From: Millisia brevis NBRC 105863
Lineage (GTDB): Bacteria > Actinomycetota > Actinomycetes > Mycobacteriales > Mycobacteriaceae
Direction: 5' to 3'
DNA: 64,000 nt
Assembly (NCBI RefSeq): GCF_001552615.1
Contig: NZ_BCRN01000002.1
Location: forward strand, 124,001-188,000
Positions 39,640 to 49,730 of this stretch are shown one piece after another (position 1 is the first letter of the stretch; each line of letters starts with the position of its first letter). The translations under genes were made by a program, and so were the position numbers. The notes under the pieces are model-generated. The model was not told the origin of the DNA, did no database searches, and saw only the letters and a program-made list of their open reading frames with translations.

Positions 39640-40101
39640 GTGTCCTGGAGTACTCGCGAGCTCGCCGACGTCGCGGGCACCACGGTCAACACGATCCGGC
39701 ACTATCACCGGCTCGAACTGCTCGACGAACCGAAACGTCGGCACAACGGGTACAAGCAGTACGGGATGCCGGAACTGGTCCGGCTGCTGCGGATCCGACA
39801 GCTGGCCGAGTTGGGAATGCCACTCGCCCGCATCGCCGAACTCGAGGCCGACCGTGCGGGCACCGCCGACGCGCTGCGCGACCTCGACGCCACTCTCGCC
39901 GCCACGATCCGGCGGCTGCAGGGGGCGCGGGCCGGGGTCGCCGCGCTGTTGCGGGACGGTGCGCCCGCCGACACAGCCGCCGGTTGCGAGTCGGTCGCCG
40001 CGCGGCTGTCCGAGTCCGACCGGGCGCAGCTCGACATGGCCACCCCCGCCGCAGTCCGGGCGAAGCGGCCGGCCGCCCCTCAGGGGATCGGGCCGTCGTA
40101 G
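39640..40101 (+). CDS. MerR-family transcriptional regulator
   Basis: 153 residues. Winged-helix start WSTRELADVAGTTVNTIRHY followed by HNGYKQYGMPELVRLLRIRQ, then a coiled region (ARIAELEADRAGTADALRDL). No metal- or drug-binding C-terminus is obvious. GTG at 39640 begins two bases after the chloroperoxidase stop, so the two are likely co-transcribed and the regulator may control the hydrolase. Its 3' end overlaps the convergent carboxylesterase by 22 bases. Confidence 0.85.
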   Translation: MSWSTRELADVAGTTVNTIRHYHRLELLDEPKRRHNGYKQYGMPELVRLLRIRQLAELGMPLARIAELEADRAGTADALRDLDATLAATIRRLQGARAGVAALLRDGAPADTAAGCESVAARLSESDRAQLDMATPAAVRAKRPAAPQGIGPS

Positions 40102-42062
40102 GTCATCCAGAAATCGATCGCCTCCGGACGCGGCCGGTCGGCCAACGCCGCGCCGGTCCCGGAGAACTCCATGACCCGTTCCGGGGCGTCGACGAACCTC
40201 GGCCACGCCGGAAGCCCGGCACCGTTCGGGTCGCCGGTGCGCACGAAGTTCAACCAGTAGCCGCTCATCACGTCGCGCAACCGGTAGTCGTCGCCCGTAT
40301 AGCCCGAGTCGGCTCCGCCTCCGGATGCGAGGTCGGCTCCGCCTACAAATGCGGGGTCGGCTCCGCCTCCGACGGCGCCGAGGTTGTCGTAGGCGTACCC
40401 GACCTCGGCGCCGTGGTAGGCCCCGTACCGTTCGAGACCTTCCCCGGGTGGGGTGTGTGTGAAGAAGTAGAGGTACGCATCGGACGTGCCGGTCGCGGTG
40501 CGCAGGTTCGCCCAGCGGTACATCGCGCGGGTCATCACCTTGTCGGTATCGGCCCGCAGCAACGAATCGAGCACCTGTTCCTCGGTGTCGCCGGGGTACA
40601 GCTCGAGGAAGCGATCGGAATCGGCACCATATCTCTCGCGCACCGACGCCCGGTACGCGTCGATATCGGTGTCCGGCGGGTCGGCGAGGGCCAGCGACGT
40701 CTCGTCGGCATTGCTGCCGACCAGAATCGGCACATCCAGCTGCGCTCCGGTCGCGTGGATCAGCGCCGGCGGCTGCGCGAAAACGTATCCGTCCACCGAG
40801 GGGCGCCAGTGCGAACCGAGCGAGCCGGCCGCCTCCACGATCCGGTCGACCGGCATCTCGCGCATCCGGTCGATGGTCACCCCGCCCAACTGTTCGCTCA
40901 GCCGCCGTCCCGCCTCCTCGGCGGCCTCGCGGGTGTCGGTCTGGTCGCCGTCGGCGGTGGTGCCGGCGGTTCCCATGCAGGCACCGCTGCCGGCGATGAT
41001 GCCGTCGACCAGATCCGCGGCGAGCGGGGTGGCGCCCAAGAGGCAGACGCTCTCGCCACCGGCCGACTCCCCGGCGATCGTCACCCGTTCGGGGTCACCC
41101 CCGAAAGCGGCGATATTGTCGCGCACCCACTGCAGCGCGGCGATCTGGTCGAGGATGCCGTAGTTGCCCGACGCGGCGTATCCGGATTCGGCGGCCAGGT
41201 CGGGGTGGGACAGGAAGCCCATAACGCCGAGCCGGTAGTTGATGGAGACGGTGAGAGCCTCGCCGCGCGCGGCGAGGGCGGCGCCGTCGTACAGCGGCAA
41301 TGCACCGGAGCCGGTGGCGAAGCCACCACCCGGGATGTAGACGAGGACCGGCAGCGGATCGGGACCGCGTTCGGTCGCACGCCACACGTTCAGGGTCAGA
41401 CTGTCCTCGCTCACCGGGTACGGGTTGAGGAAGGTGTCCTCCAGCGGGACCTCGACGAGTTGGGACAGCGCACGGGTGAAGAACGTCGACGTCCCCTGAA
41501 TCGGTACAGCCGAAAAGTGATCGGCAACGAGCACGTCGGCACGCGGCGACGGCGGCTGTGGCGCCCGCCAACGCAGGTCACCCACCGGGGGTTGGGCGTA
41601 CGGGATGCCCGCGAAGATCTCGACCGCGCCGTCATCGCTGCGCACACCGGTGACCGGCCCCTGTCCGGTCGACACCGGCTCGGTGGGGCTGCGGTCCTCA
41701 CCACCGGCCACGCGGACCTGCGGGGACGGATGGGCCATCACTGCCGTGGCGCAGACCAGAGCGCCGGCGACCAGCCACGCGGTGATCCGCACCAGGATGT
41801 GCCCGCGTGCCCACCACCGCGCGGTTACCCCGAGGGCCACCACCAGCACCGCGACCAGCAGCCAGCCCCACCACGGGGTGCGGTTGAGCCAGGCGAGCGC
41901 GCCGGCCACCACGGCGATCGGCACCACCGGGAGCCATCGGCGCAGTACCCGGGCGCGGATACGGCGACCCCGGGAGCCCGGGCCGACGTCGCCCGTGGGG
42001 CTGTCTGCGCCCGTCGGGCCGCCGGCGCCGATCGGCTCGGGCTGCTCTGCGCTTGCCTCCAC
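40080..42062 (-). CDS. Membrane-anchored carboxylesterase type B
   Basis: 660 residues from the GTG at 42062 (AGGAAG four bases before); in-frame GTG codons up to 42167 would lengthen it. Three hydrophobic helices (about 40-145) are followed by a full type B esterase domain: PVLVYIPGGGFATGSG (oxyanion), GESAGGESVCLLGA (nucleophile Ser), NADETSLALADP (acid) and HGAEVGYAYDN (His), so the enzyme is likely held on the outer face of the membrane. Near the C-terminus a 24-base repeat encodes three GGAD units between the His and SGYWLNF. Substrate unknown; such esterases act on lipids, xenobiotics or plant esters. Confidence 0.88.
   Translation of the reverse strand: MEASAEQPEPIGAGGPTGADSPTGDVGPGSRGRRIRARVLRRWLPVVPIAVVAGALAWLNRTPWWGWLLVAVLVVALGVTARWWARGHILVRITAWLVAGALVCATAVMAHPSPQVRVAGGEDRSPTEPVSTGQGPVTGVRSDDGAVEIFAGIPYAQPPVGDLRWRAPQPPSPRADVLVADHFSAVPIQGTSTFFTRALSQLVEVPLEDTFLNPYPVSEDSLTLNVWRATERGPDPLPVLVYIPGGGFATGSGALPLYDGAALAARGEALTVSINYRLGVMGFLSHPDLAAESGYAASGNYGILDQIAALQWVRDNIAAFGGDPERVTIAGESAGGESVCLLGATPLAADLVDGIIAGSGACMGTAGTTADGDQTDTREAAEEAGRRLSEQLGGVTIDRMREMPVDRIVEAAGSLGSHWRPSVDGYVFAQPPALIHATGAQLDVPILVGSNADETSLALADPPDTDIDAYRASVRERYGADSDRFLELYPGDTEEQVLDSLLRADTDKVMTRAMYRWANLRTATGTSDAYLYFFTHTPPGEGLERYGAYHGAEVGYAYDNLGAVGGGADPAFVGGADLASGGGADSGYTGDDYRLRDVMSGYWLNFVRTGDPNGAGLPAWPRFVDAPERVMEFSGTGAALADRPRPEAIDFWMTYDGPIP
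40306..40377. repeat. Three 24-base tandem repeats inside the carboxylesterase gene
   Basis: Units 40306-40329, 40330-40353 and 40354-40377 share GTCGGCTCCGCCT. In the protein they encode a Gly/Ala/Asp loop (GGADPAFVGGADLASGGGAD). In-frame unit gain or loss would change only the loop length. Confidence 0.85.
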
Positions 42063-42307
42063 TGGCTTCCTGCTTCCGGGTCGAAATTCCGTCACCCGAC
42101 CGCGCTGCCGGCCCACGCGGGATCGAGGGCGGCGACGCGCGATGACACGTCGACCTCCAGGGAACACCCGGTTCTCGGAACCGGGTCAAGCCCGGCCGCA
42201 ACCAATCGGGCGATCCGGACCGCCGCGCTCACCCCCGGGTTTCGTGGATGGGTTCGGGTGTACCGTCACGGACCGACCCTGTCCCCGTTCAAAGGAGTAC
42301 TCCGCCG

Positions 42308-42412
42308 ATGATCACCCTCATCGTCAACTTCCTGCTCGACGTCCTGGGCACCGGCTCCGCCGGCAGCAGTGGCTACCACATCGAGCCGGGCACCCTCCCG
42401 TTCGGAAGCTGA
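42308..42412 (+). CDS. Unrecognised 34-residue protein
   Basis: ATG at 42308 to TGA at 42410-42412. A strong AAAGGAG lies ten bases before the ATG, and a long hairpin terminator follows 15 bases after the stop, which is what a real small gene would show. The peptide begins MITLIVNFLLDVLGTGSAG, a short amphipathic-hydrophobic segment, then GSSGYHIEPGTLPFGS, with no Cys and no signal-peptidase site I can name. TACCGT at 42261-42266 could be the -10, giving a leader of about 35 bases. The family is unknown to me. Divergent from the carboxylesterase and convergent with ppc. Confidence 0.55.
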   Translation: MITLIVNFLLDVLGTGSAGSSGYHIEPGTLPFGS

Positions 42413-42427
42413 GCACACAGGGATAAA

Positions 42428-42480
42428 CGCCGATCGGTCCGCACCGCCGTCCGGGTGGACGGTGTGCGAACCGATCGGCG
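42428..42480. terminator. Long hairpin between the small gene and ppc (bidirectional)
   Basis: CGCCGATCGGT pairs with ACCGATCGGCG at the base, then CGCAC/GTGCG and CCGTCC/GGACGG with small internal loops and a GGGT loop. It lies between convergent stop codons at 42412 and 42506 and can serve both directions, though neither side has a clear T run. Confidence 0.78.
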
Positions 42481-42505
42481 ATGCGCGTGTCGACCCTCTT
42501 CAGGT

Positions 42506-45280
<2,775 letters not shown>

Positions 45281-45366
45281 AGGGGCCAGTATTGTCGGGC
45301 GCGTCGGGGTGCGCAGCCCGAGCGGGCGGGTGCGCTGCCGCTGCCTGCCGGAATTGCGAACATCAA

Positions 45367-45399
45367 AAGACACCCTCGACCGGGAGGCGAGGGTGTCTT
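45367..45399 (-). terminator. Intrinsic terminator of secG
   Basis: Read on the minus strand, AAGACACCCTCG folds against CGAGGGTGTCTT (12 bp, nine-base loop) and runs into TTTTG. It lies 11 bases after the secG stop, directly upstream of ppc. Confidence 0.85.
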
Positions 45400-45409
45400 C
45401 GTCGGCGGA

Positions 45410-45643
45410 TCAGCCGAACTTGATCTCCAGACCGATTCCGAGGATGGCGATCAACCAGACCAGACCGACGAACACGGTGATGCGGTCGAGGTTCTTCTCC
45501 GCGACGGTCGAACCGGACAGGTTCGACTGCACGCCACCGCCGAAGAGGCTGGACAGGCCGCCGCCCTTGCCGCGGTGCAGCAGCACCATCAGGATCAGGC
45601 CGAGGCTGGTCACGACCAGCAGGATGTCCAGAAACAGGCTCAT
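45410..45643 (-). CDS. secG: SecG, preprotein translocase subunit
   Basis: 77 residues, the same length as M. tuberculosis SecG. Two membrane helices (LDILLVVTSLGLILMVLLHR and VFVGLVWLIAILGIGLEI) around the cytoplasmic loop GKGGGLSSLFGGGVQSNLSG, the SecG pattern. It supports the SecYEG channel. ATG at 45643 is preferred; a GTG at 45661 would add six residues. Upstream are 662 bases without a gene. Confidence 0.95.
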   Translation of the reverse strand: MSLFLDILLVVTSLGLILMVLLHRGKGGGLSSLFGGGVQSNLSGSTVAEKNLDRITVFVGLVWLIAILGIGLEIKFG

Positions 45644-46305
45644 GTCGGGCTGTTGCCTCACGAAGGTCGACTAATTCAGGGCTGGTCAAGCCTAGCCGAT
45701 CGATCGGTGCGGCCCGCCCGGGCCCCCTGCGACCGGGCGGTGTGCCGCCAGCCGATCCAGGCTGGAGATCGCGTTCCCGGCACGGGGTGGCCGGGCGAGA
45801 GCCGACCGGAGTAATCCCACACCATTCCGAGATTCCCTACATTAACCCGAACCGTCGCCGAGAAGATATACGGAATATCACGAATAGATTTCCACTTCCT
45901 ATCGACCGGCGAATACAGACCGGTCGACCAACTATGACCCGCCTCACACGCCGTTCCACCCTGCGGGAGCGAGCTATTAGAACAGCGTTCCAACCTGCGG
46001 TTTTGGTAAGTGTCGCCCGAACCTCCGAAATCGTGTCGACCATTCTTGACCACACGGTATAAGTCCGACTTTTCGGTCGATCCCCTGGACGTGCGCCCAA
46101 GGTTTCGGCACAACAAACACCCGGCGACCAATTCGAACGCATTTCACCGGGAGACGACGGAATCGGTTGCGCTGGGGTCGACACTTGTTCGGAAATCACC
46201 CGAAAGGGTCTGTCGGAGCCCTGGCGCTTCGAGCCCTGGAGCCCTGGAACCCTGGAGCGGTGGATCCGCAGGAGGCCGCGTCGGTGCGAGACCGCGGGCG
46301 GCGGG
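45644..46305. other. 662-base intergenic stretch with an AT-richer core
   Basis: The centre (about 45830-46160) is visibly richer in A and T than its surroundings. It carries 15-base direct repeats CGTTCCA[C/A]CCTGCGG at 45952-45966 and 45987-46001, and further left the pair GACCGG-cgaataca-GACCGG. The right end has four near-tandem copies of GCCCTGG within 46216-46255. No tRNA fold and no ORF with a ribosome site that I would support. The secG promoter must lie at the left end. It could be a remnant of transferred DNA or a long regulatory leader. Confidence 0.5.
45952..46001. repeat. 15-base direct repeats, 35-base period
   Basis: CGTTCCACCCTGCGG (45952-45966) and CGTTCCAACCTGCGG (45987-46001) differ at one base; the start-to-start distance is 35 bases, close to three and a third helical turns. 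Possible paired protein-binding sites upstream of secG. Confidence 0.6.
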
Positions 46306-47472
46306 TCAGGCGGCGGTGGCGGCCAGCACCGGTCGCTGCGGATCGAACAGGTCGATCGGGTGCGCGGTCGTGCCGTGGGCGGCCAGGTCGGCGAGGATCT
46401 CCCCCACGACCGGCACGAACTTGAAGCCGTGGCCGCTGAAACCGCAGCCGATCGCGACCTGGCTGTGTTCGGGATGCAGGCCGATGACGAAGTGCTCGTC
46501 CGGGGTGACCGAGTACAGGCAGGTCTTCGCCTGGACGACCGGCAACCCGAGGTGCGGGAAGAGTTCCCGGGCGCGGATGAGCATGCGCTCGTTCTCCGCG
46601 TCGGTGACCTCGCGGTCGATCGTGTCGGCGGTGGTCACCGACCCGACGCGGAAGAAGCCGAGCTTGAATCCGCCGTCCGGGCCGTCGGTCATCGGGAAGC
46701 CGTAGATCTGCTCGTTGGCGTGGGTCTCCTCGATGTAGACCGGGTGGCGCGACTCGTCCCAGTACTCGATCGGCACCGCGGAGGAGTCCGGGGTGAACCA
46801 ATGGAAGACCATCCGCTCGATCGACAGCGGCAGTTCCAACGACCTCAGCAACACCGGCGCCCACGCTCCGGGGGCGATCACCAACTTGTCGGCGCCGTAG
46901 GTACCGGCCGAGGTGGTCACCTCGACTCCCCCGCCCGCGGTCGCGTGCCATTCGGTGACCCGCTCGCCGGTGCGCAGGATCGCGCCCTTGCGCGCGGCGA
47001 CCTCGGCGTTGGCCAGCGTCGTCTCCTCCGGGCGTACGTACCCGGCGTTCTGCTCGTAGACGGCCATCGCGTCGTCGGCCGGGTTCATCGTCGGGAAGCG
47101 TTCGCGGATCTCGGCGGCGTTCAAAATCTCGTGCGGCAGATGGTGCTCGATGGCCGCGTCGCGGGAGCCGGCGAAGATCGTATTGTTCGGATCGCCGATA
47201 TAGATGCCACCGCAGAGTTGCATCAGGTCGCGACCGGACTCCTGTTCGAGCTTGCGGAAGCCGTCATATGCGCTGCGCAGCAAGGGGACATAGGCCGGGT
47301 CCTCGAAGTAGGACTGCCGGATGATGCGGGTACCGCCGTGGGCGGATCCCTGATCGTGACCGGGCTGGAAGGCCTCGATCCCGATGGTGCGATATCCACG
47401 CTCCGCCAACGCATTACAGGCCGCGCCGCCCATCGATCCCAGCCCGATGACGATGACGTCCGACGACTCCAT
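46306..47472 (-). CDS. Monomeric sarcosine oxidase / N-methyltryptophan oxidase family
   Basis: 388 residues, DAO-family flavoprotein. N-terminal FAD-binding VIVIGLGSMGGAACNAL, and AHGGTRIIRQSYFEDPAYVP as seen in monomeric sarcosine oxidase. Cys318 in KTCLYSVTPDEHFVIGLHPE matches the cysteine that holds FAD covalently in MSOX/SolA (Cys315 of MSOX). It should oxidise an N-methyl amino acid to the free amine with formation of formaldehyde and H2O2; exact substrate open. ATG at 47472 with AAGGAGAG five bases before, which fixes the start; the longer frame to 47616 is not needed. Confidence 0.9.
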   Translation of the reverse strand: MESSDVIVIGLGSMGGAACNALAERGYRTIGIEAFQPGHDQGSAHGGTRIIRQSYFEDPAYVPLLRSAYDGFRKLEQESGRDLMQLCGGIYIGDPNNTIFAGSRDAAIEHHLPHEILNAAEIRERFPTMNPADDAMAVYEQNAGYVRPEETTLANAEVAARKGAILRTGERVTEWHATAGGGVEVTTSAGTYGADKLVIAPGAWAPVLLRSLELPLSIERMVFHWFTPDSSAVPIEYWDESRHPVYIEETHANEQIYGFPMTDGPDGGFKLGFFRVGSVTTADTIDREVTDAENERMLIRARELFPHLGLPVVQAKTCLYSVTPDEHFVIGLHPEHSQVAIGCGFSGHGFKFVPVVGEILADLAAHGTTAHPIDLFDPQRPVLAATAA

Positions 47473-47594
47473 GTGACTCTCCTTCAACGACGGGTCCGTT
47501 CGGCGTCGAAGGTGACGATCGGTATCCCATTCGGCGGAGAACGCCGTGTCGATTTTAGTGAGTCGGCCGTGACCGGTCCTGTCGAGAAAGACCA

Positions 47595-47624
47595 CCGCCC
47601 GGATGACAAAGGTCACCCGGGCGG
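47595..47624 (-). terminator. Hairpin after the DUF1707 gene
   Basis: CCGCCCGG and CCGGGCGG form an eight-base stem; after one A/C mismatch, TGAC pairs with GTCA over an AAAG loop. It follows the DUF1707 stop (minus) by 18 bases, and the sequence then reads TGGTCTTTCTC. Confidence 0.7.
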
Positions 47625-47642
47625 CGCGGCGAAGCGGTCGGC

Positions 47643-48464
47643 TCAGTAATCGTTGTCGGCGCGCTGCTGCTTCAGCGCCTGCTTCTCCTGCTTGCGGACG
47701 CGCTTGCGGCGTTCCTTGTCGCTGAGGCGCCGCACCTCGACACCGCCCATCAGGGCCAGGCCGCGCACCTTGACGATCGCCCGCGGCAGGTCGCCCGTCG
47801 GCGGCACCTTGCTGTCGAAGCCACCCATGATGCCGATGCCGTCCTCCTGGACCAGCACATCGTCGGGGACCTTGATCTCGATGCCACCGCAGAGCGCGAA
47901 GGCGTTGATCGTGACCTCACCGGCGGTGAAGATCGCCTCGGTCAGGTCGATCTCGGCGCCGCCCATCACCGCGACGGCGGTGAAGGTATCCGGTACCGCC
48001 CACATGCCCTTGCGCTCGACGCCGGACATGATCGCGATCGCCGACGACGAGGTGTAGGTCCCGGCCGGCATGTGCTGCGGCTGCGGTGCCACGGCCGAGC
48101 GCGGCACCTCGGTCACCAGGGGTCGGTGGGCGGGCAGATCGCGGGTGACCGGCTCGAGTTCGCCGAGCGTCTTGGCCTGGTAGACGATGCCGAGGCGTTC
48201 GGACAGTTCGTCGGCGGTGATCCGCCCCTCGGCCATCGCGGTCTGCAGCACCAGGGCGACCCGTTCGCGGTCGGCGGTCGAGGCGCGCATCCCGGCGGGG
48301 CCGGGAGGGGTGGTCGGCAGGGACGTCGGCGCCTTCTGCAGCGACGGGCCGGTGGCGGGGATCTCGGGGCCGATCACGGCGCCGGACTCCGGAGCATCCG
48401 TCGCGCGCAGGTAGGTCGGTCGAGGGGACGCGGACTGCGGTTCGGGAAAAGCCTGCTCGGTCAT
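47643..48464 (-). CDS. DUF1707 / LiaF-like C-terminal protein
   Basis: 273 residues. DUF1707 (about 58-110: MRASTADRERVALVLQTAMA, GRITADELSERL) is followed by a beta-helical LiaF_C-like domain (AIMSGVERKG, VMGGAEIDLT, NAFALCGGIEIKVP, IGIMGGFDSK, ALMGGVEVR) and a very basic C-terminus. Such proteins occur in envelope stress-response settings. No signal peptide; probably cytosolic or membrane-associated. The ATG at 48464 is leaderless by the promoter given at 48471-48476. Confidence 0.85.
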   Translation of the reverse strand: MTEQAFPEPQSASPRPTYLRATDAPESGAVIGPEIPATGPSLQKAPTSLPTTPPGPAGMRASTADRERVALVLQTAMAEGRITADELSERLGIVYQAKTLGELEPVTRDLPAHRPLVTEVPRSAVAPQPQHMPAGTYTSSSAIAIMSGVERKGMWAVPDTFTAVAVMGGAEIDLTEAIFTAGEVTINAFALCGGIEIKVPDDVLVQEDGIGIMGGFDSKVPPTGDLPRAIVKVRGLALMGGVEVRRLSDKERRKRVRKQEKQALKQQRADNDY

Positions 48465-48470
48465 ATATTC

Positions 48471-48476
48471 AGGCTA
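48471..48476 (-). promoter_or_regulatory. -10 box TAGCCT of the DUF1707 gene (leaderless)
   Basis: On the minus strand TAGCCT, six bases, then the ATG at 48464. Transcription is predicted to start at the A of ATG. No -35 hexamer was found. Confidence 0.5.
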
Positions 48477-48591
48477 TGCCGCGGACCCCGCCGGGCACCT
48501 CCGGGAAGACCCCCAGATGTCCCCCATATGCGCGATCCGGGAGGCCCACTCACCCGAACGCCGGCGTCCGCCGCACACGCGTATGACCGCT

Positions 48592-48613
48592 AGATCAGTC
48601 ATATGACTGATCT
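48592..48613. promoter_or_regulatory. 22-base perfect palindrome upstream of the MNT-HEPN genes
   Basis: AGATCAGTCAT and ATGACTGATCT form an uninterrupted 22-base palindrome. It lies where a -35 box would sit for the TAGAAT -10 at 48628. The gene downstream begins with a winged helix, so this is probably its own operator. Confidence 0.75.
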
Positions 48614-48617
48614 GACG

Positions 48618-48633
48618 GTCATATGACTAGAAT
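48618..48633 (+). promoter_or_regulatory. Second palindrome GTCATATGAC and -10 box TAGAAT
   Basis: GTCATATGAC (48618-48627) repeats the core of the larger palindrome, directly against TAGAAT (48628-48633). That -10 predicts a start at 48640, one base before the ATG at 48641. A bound regulator would cover the promoter. Confidence 0.6.
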
Positions 48634-48640
48634 GGCGGTC

Positions 48641-49267
48641 ATGTTCACGAGTGAACCATTCGGCGGCCTCATCCCCGGAGCACAGGCGGCCGTGCTGAGG
48701 ATTCTGCTGCGGACGGGGGCACCGCTGACGGGCAGACAAGTCCACAAGCTCACCGACGGCGCCTACAGTTTGGCGACGGTCCAGACCGCGCTCAAGGTCC
48801 TGCAGGCCATCGGCGTGATTGAGGCGACGCCCGTCGGCCGCGCCTTGATGTACTCGACCAACAACGATCACATCGCAGTGCCGGCTCTTCGGCTGCTGAT
48901 GGACCCGAGGGAACTCCTCCGCAGCGTTGTGAGCGAACTGGTCGCCGACGACCGGGAGGTGGTATCCGTCATTCTCTTCGGGTCGGCCGGCCGCAAAGAG
49001 GCTGGGCGCGAAAGCGACATCGACCTCGCTGTCCTGACCACGACCGGCGATGAGTGGGAACGCCGTTGGCGCTTCGGCGAAGAAGTGGAACGCCGCTTCG
49101 GCGGATCGTGCGACATTCTGGTGTTCGGTGTGGACGAATTCGAGGAACTCGCCCGCGCCGGCACCGAACCGGTGGTATCGGACATCATCCGAGACCGCTT
49201 CTCGCTGTACGGTGCGCCGATCTCGCGAAATGTCGTACGCCGGGTGGAGGTAACGGTCGATGGCTGA
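48641..49267 (+). CDS. Winged-helix nucleotidyltransferase (MNT) of an MNT-HEPN pair
   Basis: 208 residues from the ATG at 48641; in-frame ATGs at 48623 and 48632 lie inside the operator and promoter and are less likely. The winged helix (about 12-75, with RQVHKLTDGAYSLATVQTAL) is followed by a minimal nucleotidyltransferase with GS-x10-DxD (G114-S115, D126-I-D128 in ESDIDLAVL). In MNT-HEPN systems the MNT protein modifies and silences the HEPN partner. Here it probably also represses its own operon through the palindromes. The end overlaps the HEPN ATG by eight bases. Confidence 0.85.
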   Translation: MFTSEPFGGLIPGAQAAVLRILLRTGAPLTGRQVHKLTDGAYSLATVQTALKVLQAIGVIEATPVGRALMYSTNNDHIAVPALRLLMDPRELLRSVVSELVADDREVVSVILFGSAGRKEAGRESDIDLAVLTTTGDEWERRWRFGEEVERRFGGSCDILVFGVDEFEELARAGTEPVVSDIIRDRFSLYGAPISRNVVRRVEVTVDG

Positions 49268-49652
49268 GGCCGACGATCGAAACCGGGCCCGCATGTACCT
49301 GGAGAAGGCGGAAGCTTTCCTCCTCGCCGCGCAGAACGAGGAAGACAACCGCCTGTGGATACCGGCGGCAGGGATGGCGATCCACGCCGGTATAAGCGCA
49401 AAGGACGCCATCGCAACCGCGTTGACCGGTCGAACGGCGAAATCCGATGATCATCGCCAGGCCGTGCGCGAGTTGGAGAAGATCCTGGCCGGCCACCCCG
49501 AACAGGCACGAGCGTGTCGGGCCCTCGGCGAGCTGATCGCAGAAAAATCCACCGTCGAGTACACCCATCGGCGCGTCGGCGCTTCCAAGGTCCAGGTGCT
49601 CGTCCGCCGAGCGGAGACGCTCGTCGACCTAGCGCGCACTGTCGTCAACTGA
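49260..49652 (+). CDS. HEPN-domain protein, partner of the nucleotidyltransferase
   Basis: 130 residues, all helical. RARMYLEKAEAFLLAAQNEE, AAGMAIHAGISAKDAIATAL and the C-terminal YTHRRVGASKVQVLVRRAET correspond to actinobacterial HEPN proteins. The RX4-6H ribonuclease motif of HepT toxins is not present. The histidine in KSDDHRQAVREL fits the family, but the Arg spacing does not. So it may not be a nuclease, or it may use other residues. The ATG at 49260 lies inside the end of the MNT gene (8-base overlap), so their translation is coupled. Confidence 0.78.
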   Translation: MAEADDRNRARMYLEKAEAFLLAAQNEEDNRLWIPAAGMAIHAGISAKDAIATALTGRTAKSDDHRQAVRELEKILAGHPEQARACRALGELIAEKSTVEYTHRRVGASKVQVLVRRAETLVDLARTVVN

Positions 49653-49678
49653 CGCTGCTCCCCGAACTCGCACAAACA

Positions 49679-49716
49679 CTTTCGCCGCAGCAACCGGGTG
49701 GTTGCTGCGGCGAAAG
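49679..49716. terminator. 17-bp hairpin between HEPN and tpiA (bidirectional)
   Basis: CTTTCGCCGCAGCAACC and GGTTGCTGCGGCGAAAG form 17 perfect pairs around a GGGT loop. Downstream on the minus strand comes GTGTTTGTG, a short U-rich run for tpiA; on the plus strand it follows the HEPN stop by 26 bases. Confidence 0.88.
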
Positions 49717-49730
49717 GTGGAAAACCGTGC

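Noticed and set aside
46051-46070. TTGACC with TATAAG as a plus-strand promoter in the gene-free stretch
   Set aside because: The two hexamers are six bases apart, and no plus-strand gene follows.
46216-46255. GCCCTGG repeats as a CRISPR or attachment site
   Set aside because: Units are seven to nine bases without spacers of fixed length and no integrase is nearby.
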